Assembly (NCBI GenBank): GCA_045539315.1
Contig: JAZQFC010000024.1
Span: 1-64,000, forward strand
Direction: 5' to 3'
Source: RUG11462 sp045539315
Lineage (GTDB): Bacteria > Bacillota > Clostridia > Oscillospirales > Acutalibacteraceae
DNA: 64,000 nucleotides
The notes under the pieces are model-generated. The model had not been told where the DNA came from. It did not search any database and saw nothing but the letters and a program-made list of their open reading frames with translations. Position numbers and translations under genes: made by a program. This document shows positions 1 through 8,545 of the stretch, one piece after another. Within the stretch, counting starts at the first letter, position 1, and each line of letters begins with the position of its first letter.

Positions 1-143
1 GGTGGAGTAGAACCCCACCCCTACGATATATCTTTAATATTCATTGTAGGGCGGTTTGCCCACAAACCGCCGTTTTAACCATCTTAAAATCCTTCGACTC
101 CACTTCGGCAACGCTTACGAATGACGGTGTTTGGCTTACATTA
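1..143. repeat. Dispersed palindromic repeats, mosaic block
   Basis: Three short repeat modules lie side by side: a hairpin (GGTGGAGTAG/AACCCCACCC) seen again at 12187 and 48361, a second hairpin (GGCGGTTTG/CAAACCGCC at about 51-73), and a module of the form ATCCTTCGACT...CGCTTACGAATGACG (about 91-131) that recurs near 34549 and, inverted, at 29812. No reading frame of interest is present. These are non-coding dispersed elements; the block may also act as a weak terminator for the gene at 155. Confidence 0.7.
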
Positions 144-154
144 TATAATGTATA

Positions 155-1126
155 TTAATTTTGGTTGTTTATTTTTAATTTTTCTTGTAATTTAAAAATC
201 AGCAAGTCTTTTGAATCTAAATTTTCTTTAAACATATTAACTGCGTTTATTTGCGAATTGTTATAAGTTTTATAATAATAAACACCCTTATCGGCATTGC
301 AACAAGACGAGTAGAGCGTGAATTCATAATCATCGCCGACTTTAACACACCCTTTTTGTTGGCAAACCGAATCTAAAACATGAAAAAACTGCGATACATT
401 TTCTAACTCATTATCAAATTTTAAACTATTCATCTTAACAAAAGTTGCCCTAACAAAACGCGATGCGGACGACAAATCGCCAGGCAACCCAATAGCCCCC
501 ATTCCCCTTGAATATGGCTTTAGCGAAACTCCTTTGCAAAACCTGTTTTTTGGCGCAGAAGAAGTTAAATTAAGATAATTATTAAGATTAAAAAGTTGCA
601 TTTCAAAAGGCGGGTTGTTTGTTAAAACGCCAACAGGGTTTTGAAATATTTCAAGTCCGTTTTTTGTTTGCTCAACGGTAATTGAACGCACTTTATCGGC
701 AATTATAAAATGAAGCGGTGTGTTTTTAAATTTTTTATCAAACTCGACATCAACTATGCTACTGTTTGATAGCACTTCTTTGGCTTGATTCACACTACTA
801 CAACTACCTAAAATAAACGGAATTATCTCAAATGGCGCTATGTTTTCTTTATCGCAAATAGGGTGGTTATAAAAAGCATTTTGCGGAAAATTAAGCGCCG
901 CTATACACAGCCCCTTTTCGTTAAATGCGTCATAATAAAGCGGAAATTCACTTACAACCGTTGCCATACCACAAATCGCAAAATGAGTTTTAAGTGGTTT
1001 TAAAAAACGGAATTTCAACTTAAAATTTCTCGGCGTTATAACGATTTTTTCTTGAAACCTATACTCTAAATCAAGATTTCGCCCAAAATAAAAATCATCG
1101 GCTTTAAAAGTTATTGCAGTACACAT
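155..1126 (-). CDS. Linear amide C-N hydrolase (choloylglycine hydrolase family)
   Basis: The 323-residue protein is an Ntn-type amidase of the choloylglycine/penicillin V acylase family. Members cleave amide bonds in conjugated bile salts, penicillin V or acyl-homoserine-type amides; the substrate cannot be told here. The Met1-Cys2 start exposes the catalytic Cys2 after Met removal. The other family positions are present: Arg16, Asp19, Asn79, Asn171 (in TNNPPF) and Arg226 (in SRFVRA). There is no signal peptide, so it should be cytoplasmic. It starts 8 bases after the sigG stop and is probably co-transcribed with it. Length matches the family (about 310-340). Confidence 0.88.
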   Translation of the reverse strand: MCTAITFKADDFYFGRNLDLEYRFQEKIVITPRNFKLKFRFLKPLKTHFAICGMATVVSEFPLYYDAFNEKGLCIAALNFPQNAFYNHPICDKENIAPFEIIPFILGSCSSVNQAKEVLSNSSIVDVEFDKKFKNTPLHFIIADKVRSITVEQTKNGLEIFQNPVGVLTNNPPFEMQLFNLNNYLNLTSSAPKNRFCKGVSLKPYSRGMGAIGLPGDLSSASRFVRATFVKMNSLKFDNELENVSQFFHVLDSVCQQKGCVKVGDDYEFTLYSSCCNADKGVYYYKTYNNSQINAVNMFKENLDSKDLLIFKLQEKLKINNQN

Positions 1127-1134
1127 TTTGCCCC

Positions 1135-1908
1135 CTAATTATGATTTTTAATACGCTCGAGCGCGCCTTTTTCAAGGCGTGATACTTGCGCTTGAGAAAT
1201 ACCTATTTCTTCTGCCACTTCGGTTTGTGTTTTGCCCTTGAAAAATCGCAGATTTATAATATCTTTTTCTCTTTTTGGCAGTTTTTTCATAGATTCTTTA
1301 AAAAGTATCTCATCTATCCAATTTTCATCATCATTTTTATCGCCAACTTGGTCTAAAACATAAATTGTATCGCCGCCGTCTGAATAAACCGGCTCATATA
1401 AACTAACAGGCTCAACAATTGCCTCAAGCGCTACTACAATTTCGCGTTTGTCAACGCCCATTTCTTTGGCGATTTGCTCGATAGTTGGCTCACTGGTTTG
1501 CTTTAACATTAGCGCTTCTTTGGTTTGCATTGCTTTGTAAGCGATGTCTTTTAGCGACCTGCTGACTCTTACCGAGTTGTTATCTCTCAAATATCTACGA
1601 ATTTCGCCGATTATCATAGGCACAGCATAGGTAGAAAATCTCACTTCAAGCGAAGTATCAAAATTATCTATTGCCTTAATAAGCCCTATGCACCCTACTT
1701 GAAACAAATCATCAGGGTTTTCGCCACGAGCGGCAAAACGCCTTATAACCGATAAAATTAACTTTAAATTTCCTGTTATCAACTGTTCTCTTGCGCGCTT
1801 ATCACCAGCGTGCGCGAGTGTTAATAATTCTCTCTTTTTTGCTTCCTTTAATACAGGCAATTGCGAAGTGTTTACTCCGCAAATCTCCACTTTTGTGTTG
1901 TATTGCAA
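1135..1908 (-). CDS. sigG: RNA polymerase sporulation sigma factor SigG
   Basis: This is the late forespore sigma factor that switches on germination-receptor, SASP and other forespore genes after engulfment. The N-terminal VEICGV motif is the SigG signature. Region 2 (DDLFQVGCIGLIKAIDNFD, then FSTYAVPMIIGEIRRYLRDN) and the region 4.2 helix-turn-helix (QTEVAEEIGISQAQVSRLEK) are intact, and 257 residues is the normal length. The only well-placed start is TTG at 1908, with GGAGGG six bases upstream; a weak start would keep the level low. Unlike the usual spoIIGA-sigE-sigG order, no sigE lies beside it: the upstream neighbour is a divergent BMP lipoprotein gene. Confidence 0.96.
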   Translation of the reverse strand: MQYNTKVEICGVNTSQLPVLKEAKKRELLTLAHAGDKRAREQLITGNLKLILSVIRRFAARGENPDDLFQVGCIGLIKAIDNFDTSLEVRFSTYAVPMIIGEIRRYLRDNNSVRVSRSLKDIAYKAMQTKEALMLKQTSEPTIEQIAKEMGVDKREIVVALEAIVEPVSLYEPVYSDGGDTIYVLDQVGDKNDDENWIDEILFKESMKKLPKREKDIINLRFFKGKTQTEVAEEIGISQAQVSRLEKGALERIKNHN

Positions 1909-1925
1909 AAAAATCCCTCCAAAAA

Positions 1926-1956
1926 TAGTATGGTCAAACAGTGGGATTTTTATTTT
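1926..1956 (-). promoter_or_regulatory. Candidate forespore (SigF/SigG-type) promoter of sigG
   Basis: Read on the - strand, a CATACTA -10 element (1932-1926) matches the SigG consensus CATnnTA. It is preceded after 18 bases by AAAATA (1956-1951), a fair fit to TGMATA. It lies 18 bases upstream of the sigG start codon and would give the usual autoregulated forespore expression. The -35 match is weak. Confidence 0.45.
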
Positions 1957-2056
1957 GATTTTTTATATAAATTTTTGTGTCAAAAATTGTCTAAATTGAA
2001 CAAATAATTTTTTAAAAGTTTGTTAAAAATTTTTTAAAAAATTTTCATCAAAATAA

Positions 2057-2085
2057 TTGACTTATTAGTTATATTTTCTTATAAT
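2057..2085 (+). promoter_or_regulatory. SigA promoter of the nucleoside importer operon
   Basis: TTGACT (2057-2062), a 17-base spacer and TATAAT (2080-2085) form a near-consensus vegetative promoter 65 bases before the BMP lipoprotein start. The leader is too short for a purine riboswitch and no such fold is seen. Confidence 0.85.
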
Positions 2086-2150
2086 GTTATATGTAAGATT
2101 ATTTTAATTTTACAAAAAATTAAATTATCCATTTTAGGAGGACAAACAAA

Positions 2151-3407
2151 ATGAAAAAGTTACTCGCACTCATCTTGGCAATGGTAATGATGTTCGCTTT
2201 CGCTTCTTGCGCACAAGAAGGCGCTGACGTTAAAGGTATGAGCGAACCACCTATCGACGCAGTTGAATTAACTGTTGACTACGAAGTTGCTGACGATTTC
2301 AAAATCGGCTTCATCTGCTTACATGATGAAAACTCAACTTACGACCTCAACTTCCTCAACGCTGTTGATACTATCCAAGAAAAACTTGGTCTTTCAGACG
2401 AACAAGTTATCCGCAGAATCAACATTCCTGAAGGCGACGAATGCTACGTTGCAGCAAAAGACCTCGTTAACGAAGGTTGTGACATTATCTTCGCTAACTC
2501 ATTCGGTCATGAATCATTCCTTCTCAAAGCAGCTAAAGAATTCCCAGATGTAGAATTCTGCCACGCTACTGGTACAATGGCTCACACAGAAGGTCTTGAC
2601 AACTTCCACAATGCTTTCGCTAACATCTACGAAGGTAGATATTTAGCAGGTGTTGCTGCTGGTTTGAAACTCAACGAAATGATCGAAGCTGGCGAATTCA
2701 CTGCTGAAGAAGCTAAAATCGGTTATGTAGGTGCTTACACTTACGCTGAAGTTATTTCAGGTTACACTTCTTTCTATCTCGGCGCTAAATCAGTTTGCCC
2801 AACAGTTACTATGGACGTTCAATTCACAGGTTCATGGTATGATGCAACTGAAGAGAAAAACGCTGCTGAAGCATTAGTTGCTAAAGACTGCAAACTTATT
2901 TCTCAACACGCTGACTCAATGGGCGCTCCTTCAACTTGTGAAGCTGCTGGCGTTCCTAACGTTTCTTACAATGGTAGTACATATGATTCTTGCCCAGAAA
3001 CATTTATCGTTTCTTCAAGAATTGACTGGGCTCCTTACTACAACTACATCATTGGTCAAGTTGCTAAAGGCGAAAAAATCGCTGCTGACTGGTGTGGTGG
3101 TATCGCTGAAGGTTCTGTAGTTCTTACTGGTATCAACCAAGACGTTGCTGCAGAAGGCACAGTTGATAAAATTAAAGAAACAGTTAAAGGTTTGAAAGAT
3201 GGTTCTATCAAAGTATTTGATACAACTACATTCACAGTAGAGGGTAAAGAACTCAAATCTTACAAAGCAGACGTTGATACAGACGCTGCATTTACTCCTG
3301 ACACAGAAGTTATCGCTAAAGGTTACTTCCACGAGTCAGAATATCGTTCAGCTCCTTGCTTCGACGTAAGAATCGATGGCATTACACTCTTGAACGAAAA
3401 ATTCTAA
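2151..3407 (+). CDS. BMP family lipoprotein, nucleoside/purine-type ABC substrate-binding protein
   Basis: A lipid-anchored extracellular solute-binding protein of the Bmp/Med (PnrA-like) family. Residues 1-20 form a lipoprotein signal peptide with a lipobox ending FASC, so Cys20 would be acylated. The mature part has the family features: FKIGFICLHDENSTYDLNF near the start, GCDIIFANSFG, and a C-terminal region with VVLTGINQDVAAEGTVDKI. At 418 residues it is slightly longer than most members. The ATPase and two permeases that follow are the YufO/YufP/YufQ (NupO/P/Q) type, so import of nucleosides is the best guess. A hairpin after the stop would make this protein more abundant than the membrane components. 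Confidence 0.9.
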   Translation: MKKLLALILAMVMMFAFASCAQEGADVKGMSEPPIDAVELTVDYEVADDFKIGFICLHDENSTYDLNFLNAVDTIQEKLGLSDEQVIRRINIPEGDECYVAAKDLVNEGCDIIFANSFGHESFLLKAAKEFPDVEFCHATGTMAHTEGLDNFHNAFANIYEGRYLAGVAAGLKLNEMIEAGEFTAEEAKIGYVGAYTYAEVISGYTSFYLGAKSVCPTVTMDVQFTGSWYDATEEKNAAEALVAKDCKLISQHADSMGAPSTCEAAGVPNVSYNGSTYDSCPETFIVSSRIDWAPYYNYIIGQVAKGEKIAADWCGGIAEGSVVLTGINQDVAAEGTVDKIKETVKGLKDGSIKVFDTTTFTVEGKELKSYKADVDTDAAFTPDTEVIAKGYFHESEYRSAPCFDVRIDGITLLNEKF

Positions 3408-3424
3408 TTAATAAATCTAGTTAT

Positions 3425-3462
3425 AGGCGGGACATTTTTTGCCCCGCCTGTAATTGTTTATT
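3425..3462 (+). terminator. Intercistronic hairpin after the BMP gene
   Basis: AGGCGGG (3425-3431) pairs with CCCGCCT (3443-3449) and is followed by a T-rich stretch. It lies between the binding protein and the ATPase gene, so it probably acts as a partial terminator or mRNA stabiliser that skews expression toward the binding protein. Confidence 0.65.
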
Positions 3463-3541
3463 TTTTTACAAATAGTTTTGAAAACTGTGTTTTTTAACGA
3501 AAAAATTTAGTTTTGAGAATTATTTGCAGGAGGAAAAATAA

Positions 3542-5071
3542 ATGCGAACACCCGCAATAGAATTAAAAAACATTACTAAAAGTTTTGGCAGTGTTGTCGC
3601 TAATAAAAATGTTAACCTTGAAGTTCAAAAAGGTGAAATTTTATCAATTCTTGGTGAAAACGGAAGCGGTAAAACCACTTTGATGAATATGATTTCAGGT
3701 ATCTATTTTCCTGATGAAGGCCAAATTTTTATTGACGGCAAAGAGGTTGTTATTGCTTCGCCAAAAGATGCTTTTGAACATAAAATTGGTATGATACATC
3801 AACATTTTAAACTTGTTGATGTATTTTCTGCTACTGAAAACATTGTGCTTGGTCTTGAAGATGGCAAGTATAATTTAAAAGATGCAGAAAAAAGAGTTAA
3901 TGAAATCTGTGAAAAATACGGTTTTATTCTCGACCCTAAAAAGAAAATTTATGATATGTCGGTTTCTGAAAAGCAAACTGTTGAAATTATCAAAGTGCTT
4001 TATCGTGGCGCTGACATTTTGATTCTTGACGAGCCTACTGCAGTTCTTACTCCGCAAGAAACAAGAAAACTTTTTGATATATTGCGTAGAATGAGAGATG
4101 ATGGCAAAGCGATTATCATTATCACTCATAAACTTCACGAAGTTCTTTCTCTTTCTGACAGAGTTTCGGTTTTAAGAAAAGGCGAATACGTTGGCACTGT
4201 TAAAACTTCTGAAACCGATGAGAGCGGTCTTACAGAAATGATGGTTGGTAAAAAAATCAGCCTCAACATTGACAGAAGTGAGCCTAAAAATGTTGCCGCA
4301 AGACTTGAAGTTGAAAGTTTGACTTGTAAAAACCGCGAAGGCGTTACAATGCTTGACGATGTTTCGTTTACTGCAAATTCAGGCGAGATTTTGGGTATTG
4401 CAGGTATCGCAGGTTCAGGTCAACGTGAACTTTTAGAGGCAATTGCAGGTTTGCAAAAAGTTGATAATGGCGATATTTACTACAACAACCCTAAAACAGG
4501 CACTCGCGAGGACTTGAAAGATAAAACTCCTATTCAAATCAGAGATTTGGGTGTTAGACTTTCTTTTGTACCTGAAGACAGACTTGGTATGGGCCTTGTT
4601 GCTAATATGGACATTGTTGATAATATGATGCTTCGTAGTTATAGAAAAGGCAAAACACTTTTCTTACAGAAAAAAGCGCCTAAAAAGTTGGCAGATGACA
4701 TTATTGAAAGCCTTGAAGTTGTTACTCCAAGCGCTACCACCCCTGTTAGAAGACTTTCCGGTGGTAATGTTCAAAAAGTTTTGGTTGGTAGAGAAATCGC
4801 CGCTTCTCCTACTGTGCTTATGGCGGCTTACCCTGTAAGAGGTCTTGATATTAACTCTTCTTACACAATATATAATCTTTTGAATGAGCAAAAGAAAAAA
4901 GGCGTTGCTGTTATCTTTGTTGGCGAAGACCTTGATGTTTTGCTTGAACTTTGCGATAGAATTCTTGTTATCGGCGCAGGTAGAGTTACAGGTGTTGTTG
5001 ATGCTCGAACTGCTACAAAAGAAGAAATCGGTCTTTTAATGATTAAGACTGATGTAGAGAAAGGGGAATGA
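3542..5071 (+). CDS. ABC transporter ATPase, two nucleotide-binding domains (nucleoside importer)
   Basis: A 509-residue duplicated ATPase of the RbsA/MglA/NupO type that drives the two permeases downstream. The first domain is catalytically complete: Walker A GENGSGKT at 38-45, signature MSVSEKQ near 140, Walker B ILILDEPTAVLTPQE around 160 and a switch His in IITHKL. The second domain is degenerate as usual for this subfamily: its Walker A reads GIAGSGQREL without the Lys, while LSGGNVQK is retained and the Walker B region reads VLMAAYPVRGLD. Start ATG follows GGAGGAAAAATAA. Four bases separate its stop from the next start. Confidence 0.93.
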   Translation: MRTPAIELKNITKSFGSVVANKNVNLEVQKGEILSILGENGSGKTTLMNMISGIYFPDEGQIFIDGKEVVIASPKDAFEHKIGMIHQHFKLVDVFSATENIVLGLEDGKYNLKDAEKRVNEICEKYGFILDPKKKIYDMSVSEKQTVEIIKVLYRGADILILDEPTAVLTPQETRKLFDILRRMRDDGKAIIIITHKLHEVLSLSDRVSVLRKGEYVGTVKTSETDESGLTEMMVGKKISLNIDRSEPKNVAARLEVESLTCKNREGVTMLDDVSFTANSGEILGIAGIAGSGQRELLEAIAGLQKVDNGDIYYNNPKTGTREDLKDKTPIQIRDLGVRLSFVPEDRLGMGLVANMDIVDNMMLRSYRKGKTLFLQKKAPKKLADDIIESLEVVTPSATTPVRRLSGGNVQKVLVGREIAASPTVLMAAYPVRGLDINSSYTIYNLLNEQKKKGVAVIFVGEDLDVLLELCDRILVIGAGRVTGVVDARTATKEEIGLLMIKTDVEKGE

Positions 5072-5075
5072 AACA

Positions 5076-6167
5076 ATGGCAAATAAAAATAAAACTCACA
5101 CTCCGCTTTTTCATATTGTAAAACGCGACCAGACAACTTGGTATTATAACTTGGCTGTTCGTGTAATTGCAGTAATTTTAGCGCTTTTGGTTTCTGCGGT
5201 AATTATTGCTTTGATTACCAAGAAAAATCCGCTTGATGTTTACTCTTCAATGATTAGCGGCGCTTTTGGCAACTCGCTTCGAATTTGGAGTTTGCTTCAA
5301 GAAATCGCGATTTTGCTTTGCGTTTCTTTGGCTGTTACCCCTGCTTTTAAAATGCGATTTTGGAATATCGGCGCAGAAGGTCAAGTATTAGTTGGCGGAC
5401 TTGCTACTATCTCTGTTATGATGTTTTTAGGTGGCACAATTCCAACTCCGCTTCTTATTGTTGTTATGATAATCGCTTCTGTTTTGGCGGGTATTATCTG
5501 GGCTTTGATTCCTGCAATTGCAAAGGCATTGTGGAATACAAATGAAACACTTTTTACTCTTATGATGAACTATGTTGCTATTCAATTGGTTGCATTTTTC
5601 TTAAAAACTTTTGTAAAAAGTGGTTCGGGCGTTCTTTCTCCTATGCCTGAATTTGGTTTGCCGGTTATTTTAGACGAGCCTTATTTATTAAACATTATCG
5701 TTGTTGCTGTTCTTACCATTCTTGTTTTCATCTATTTAAAATACACAAAACAAGGCTATGAAATTTCAGTAGTTGGTGAGAGCGAGAACACCGCTAAATA
5801 CATTGGTATCAATGTTAAAAAAGTTATTATCAGAACTTTGATGGTTTCAGGTGCTTTGTGTGGTATTGCAGGTTTGTTGCTTGCAGGTGGTACAAACCAC
5901 ACTATTAGTACAACTTCTGCAGGTGGTAGAGGTTTTACCGCAATTATGGTATCTTGGCTTGCTAAATTTAACCCTGTTGTTATGATATTTACTTCGTTCT
6001 TAATAGTATTTTTGGACAAAGGCGCAGGTCAGGTTTCTACTGACTTTAGAATTCCTGAAGCAATTTCAGATATTGTTACCGGTATTATTCTTTTCTTTAT
6101 TATCGGTTGCGAATTTTTCTTACAATATAAACTTTTGTTTACTAAAAGCAGAAAGGAGAATGCATAA
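5076..6167 (+). CDS. ABC transporter permease, BMP/nucleoside type (first subunit)
   Basis: A 363-residue inner-membrane permease of the YufP/NupP branch of the branched-chain/ribose (BPD_transp_2) superfamily. There is one N-terminal membrane segment (about 25-47), then a loop and seven or more further segments. The conserved stretch MRFWNIGAEGQVLVGGLA is typical of nucleoside permeases, as is the cytoplasmic GESENTAKYIGINVKKV loop that contacts the ATPase. Its TAA stop overlaps the ATG of the second permease by one base, which implies translational coupling. Confidence 0.92.
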   Translation: MANKNKTHTPLFHIVKRDQTTWYYNLAVRVIAVILALLVSAVIIALITKKNPLDVYSSMISGAFGNSLRIWSLLQEIAILLCVSLAVTPAFKMRFWNIGAEGQVLVGGLATISVMMFLGGTIPTPLLIVVMIIASVLAGIIWALIPAIAKALWNTNETLFTLMMNYVAIQLVAFFLKTFVKSGSGVLSPMPEFGLPVILDEPYLLNIIVVAVLTILVFIYLKYTKQGYEISVVGESENTAKYIGINVKKVIIRTLMVSGALCGIAGLLLAGGTNHTISTTSAGGRGFTAIMVSWLAKFNPVVMIFTSFLIVFLDKGAGQVSTDFRIPEAISDIVTGIILFFIIGCEFFLQYKLLFTKSRKENA

Positions 6168-7114
6168 TGTTAGCCTTTCTTGTTAGTGCTATTAGACTTG
6201 GTATGGTTTTTCTTTTCGGCTCAACCGGTGAGATTATTACCGAAAAATCAGGTCACTTAAACCTTGGTATCCCTGGTGTTATGTGCGTTGGCGCATCTTG
6301 TGGTTGTTTTGCAGAATATTTGTATCTTAACTATGCTAAACTTCACGCAATTCCTATTTTAGCAGTAATTATTCCAATTGTTGCAACTGTTGTTGGTAGC
6401 GCTTTAATGGGTATTATTTATTCATTTTTAACAGTAACACTTCGCGCTAATCAAAACGTTACAGGTCTTACTTTAACTACTTTTGGTGTTGGTCTTTCTG
6501 AATATATGATTTCTGAAACAGGCCCTATTTACACAAAAGGTACAAAGTATTTTACTGCTTCACTTCCTTTTGCAGACGACCTTGGTTGGTTTGGCGAAAT
6601 CTTTTTATCACATGGTATTTTAATTTATCTTGCTATAATAATTTCATTAGCATCTTCGTTTATTTTAAATAAAACTCGTGTTGGTCTTAACCTTCGTGCA
6701 GTTGGCGAAAACCCTGCAACTGCTGACGCGGCAGGTATCAACGTTTCTCGTTACAGATATGTTGCTACTTGTGTAGGTTGCTCTATTGCGGGTCTTGGTG
6801 GTCTTTCATTTATTATGGACTATCTCCACGGCAACTGGGAGTACTGTATTGATGCTATTGGCTGGTTGGCAATTGCGCTTGTAATTTTTGCAGTTTGGAA
6901 ACCAAACCTCGCTATTTTAGGCTCAATTGTTTTCGGCGCTTTGTATATTGCAAGTAGTTTTATTACAGGTACAAGTTTTGCAGGCAAAGAACTTTTGAAA
7001 ATGTTGCCTTATGTTGTAACCATTATCGTTCTTGTGTTTACAAGTATGCGTAAGAAAAGAGAAACCCAACCCCCACAATCATTGGGACTTTCATATTTTA
7101 GAGAAGAAAGATAA
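6167..7114 (+). CDS. ABC transporter permease, BMP/nucleoside type (second subunit)
   Basis: The 315-residue partner permease of the YufQ/NupQ type. It carries the matching motifs GHLNLGIPGVMCVGA and the ATPase-coupling loop GENPATADAAGINVSRYRY, with eight to ten hydrophobic segments across the protein. With the preceding three genes it completes one importer (binding protein, ATPase, two permeases). A strong terminator follows the stop directly, so it closes the operon. Confidence 0.92.
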   Translation: MLAFLVSAIRLGMVFLFGSTGEIITEKSGHLNLGIPGVMCVGASCGCFAEYLYLNYAKLHAIPILAVIIPIVATVVGSALMGIIYSFLTVTLRANQNVTGLTLTTFGVGLSEYMISETGPIYTKGTKYFTASLPFADDLGWFGEIFLSHGILIYLAIIISLASSFILNKTRVGLNLRAVGENPATADAAGINVSRYRYVATCVGCSIAGLGGLSFIMDYLHGNWEYCIDAIGWLAIALVIFAVWKPNLAILGSIVFGALYIASSFITGTSFAGKELLKMLPYVVTIIVLVFTSMRKKRETQPPQSLGLSYFREER

Positions 7115-7143
7115 AAAGAAGGGGGATTCCCCTTCTTTTTTTG
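7114..7143 (+). terminator. Rho-independent terminator of the nucleoside importer operon
   Basis: AAGAAGGGG and CCCCTTCTT form a stem with loop GATT, followed by seven T. It overlaps the end of the permease gene. Confidence 0.9.
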
Positions 7144-7158
7144 TTTTAAGGTGAGTTT

Positions 7159-8508
7159 ATGATTATTAAAGGCTTAATTAATGGAATGGTTATGCAAAGG
7201 GATGAAAATAACCTTTGCGAAGTTTATTTTGAAAGTGATAGCGATATAAAATCGGTTTGCGTTAGTGACAAGTTTTCAACACCAACTGTTGAAAAAGTCG
7301 GCGATAAATACTGCTTGAAGGGTATTCGCGTTGGCGGTCCTTATACGCTTACTATTGATGATGAAACTTTCTGTGATATGTATGTTGGCGATGTATGGCT
7401 TCTTACAGGTCAGTCTAATATGCAAGGCGTTGGCAGAAAGGTAAATATCCCTCATAATGATAACGATAAAATTCGCGCTTTTTATATGCAAGGCAATTGG
7501 GATAAGGCTAATCACCCATTGCATATTATGGGCGAGGCTATTCACAAAGTGCATCAAGAATTAGGCTCTGCTCCTTGCAATTTCAATATCAAAGGCGTAG
7601 GTCCCGGCGTTTCTTTTGCGCAAAAAATGTATGACTTAACAGGGGTGCCTCAAGGCGTTATTCCTTGCGCTCACGGTGGCACAAACCTTTATGACCAATG
7701 GAGCCCTGAAAAGTTAAAAGACGGTCCTGACCACTCGCTTTATGCCGCTACTTATGACAGATTTTTGATGAATGGCGCTAATTGTAGGGGTATTTTCTGG
7801 TATCAAGGTTGCTCTGATACTCACGAAGGCAAAGATGTGCTTTATGAAGAAAATATGATTAATCTTGTTAAGAGTTTCAGACGCGATTTTAAAGAGAATT
7901 TGCCTTTTGTTCAGGTGCAGATTTCAAGAACAACTTGGGCTAACCCAAGCGATGTTGATGGCCATAAAAGATGGACTAAAATTCGTGAAGTACAAAGAAC
8001 TTTGCACACAAAAATTGATAATTTTGATACTGTTCACGCAATTGGTTATCGTTTGGCAGACTGCATTCACCTTTGTTCAGACGCGCAAGAAGTTGTTGGC
8101 AAAGACGCGGCAGAGGCTATGTATTGTCTTATTTGGGGCAAACTTTATGGTTGTTTGCCTGGTATCAAACTCAAAAGTATGGAAATTTTGCCTGATGAGT
8201 TTGACGAGAATATGTGCTATGCGATACTCGAGTATGACAATGTTCACGGAAAATTGAATGATAATGGCAGAGCGCTCGGTTTTGACCGTGCTCATAGCGA
8301 TGATTATCCTGAATTTTGCGGAATTTCTGATGTTTATTGCGATGGTAACCGAGTTACTATTCGATTTGATTATAAAATGGAGCATATTTTAGAGCAGCAT
8401 CTTTGGTATGGTTTCGGCAAAAACCCACCTTGTAACATTGTTGATGATGCTGGTCGTTCAATTCCTGCTTTCGGACCTATCAAAATAAAACCAGGTAAAG
8501 TTGATTAA
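7159..8508 (+). CDS. SASA/SGNH-type carbohydrate esterase (sialate O-acetylesterase family)
   Basis: A 449-residue esterase of the SASA (DUF303) family, which removes acetyl groups from sialic acid or plant polysaccharides. After an N-terminal beta-rich domain, the nucleophile motif GQSNM sits at 84-88 (Ser86). Downstream come the oxyanion-region CAHGGTNLYDQW and the family motif FWYQGCSDT. No signal peptide is visible, so it acts in the cytoplasm, probably on imported oligosaccharides or sialic acids. The start follows AAGGTGAG, just behind the importer terminator; no clear promoter of its own is seen. Co-function with the nucleoside importer is not indicated. Confidence 0.82.
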   Translation: MIIKGLINGMVMQRDENNLCEVYFESDSDIKSVCVSDKFSTPTVEKVGDKYCLKGIRVGGPYTLTIDDETFCDMYVGDVWLLTGQSNMQGVGRKVNIPHNDNDKIRAFYMQGNWDKANHPLHIMGEAIHKVHQELGSAPCNFNIKGVGPGVSFAQKMYDLTGVPQGVIPCAHGGTNLYDQWSPEKLKDGPDHSLYAATYDRFLMNGANCRGIFWYQGCSDTHEGKDVLYEENMINLVKSFRRDFKENLPFVQVQISRTTWANPSDVDGHKRWTKIREVQRTLHTKIDNFDTVHAIGYRLADCIHLCSDAQEVVGKDAAEAMYCLIWGKLYGCLPGIKLKSMEILPDEFDENMCYAILEYDNVHGKLNDNGRALGFDRAHSDDYPEFCGISDVYCDGNRVTIRFDYKMEHILEQHLWYGFGKNPPCNIVDDAGRSIPAFGPIKIKPGKVD

Positions 8509-8514
8509 TTTAAA

Positions 8515-8540
8515 AAGCGATGTGTAAAAACACATCGCTT
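8515..8540. terminator. Bidirectional terminator between convergent genes
   Basis: AAGCGATGTG pairs perfectly with CACATCGCTT around a six-base loop, with A-rich and T-rich flanks. It serves the esterase gene (+) and the M23 peptidase gene (-), which converge here. Confidence 0.88.
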
Positions 8541-8545
8541 CTATT

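Noticed and set aside
2086..2150. A purine riboswitch before the nucleoside importer
   Set aside because: The leader is only about 60 bases and has no three-way junction or conserved loop sequences.
7270..7300. TTTTCAACA and TGTTGAAAA facing each other inside the SASA esterase gene
   Set aside because: Explained by the codons for FSTPTVEK; a single coding occurrence, unlike the intergenic clusters.
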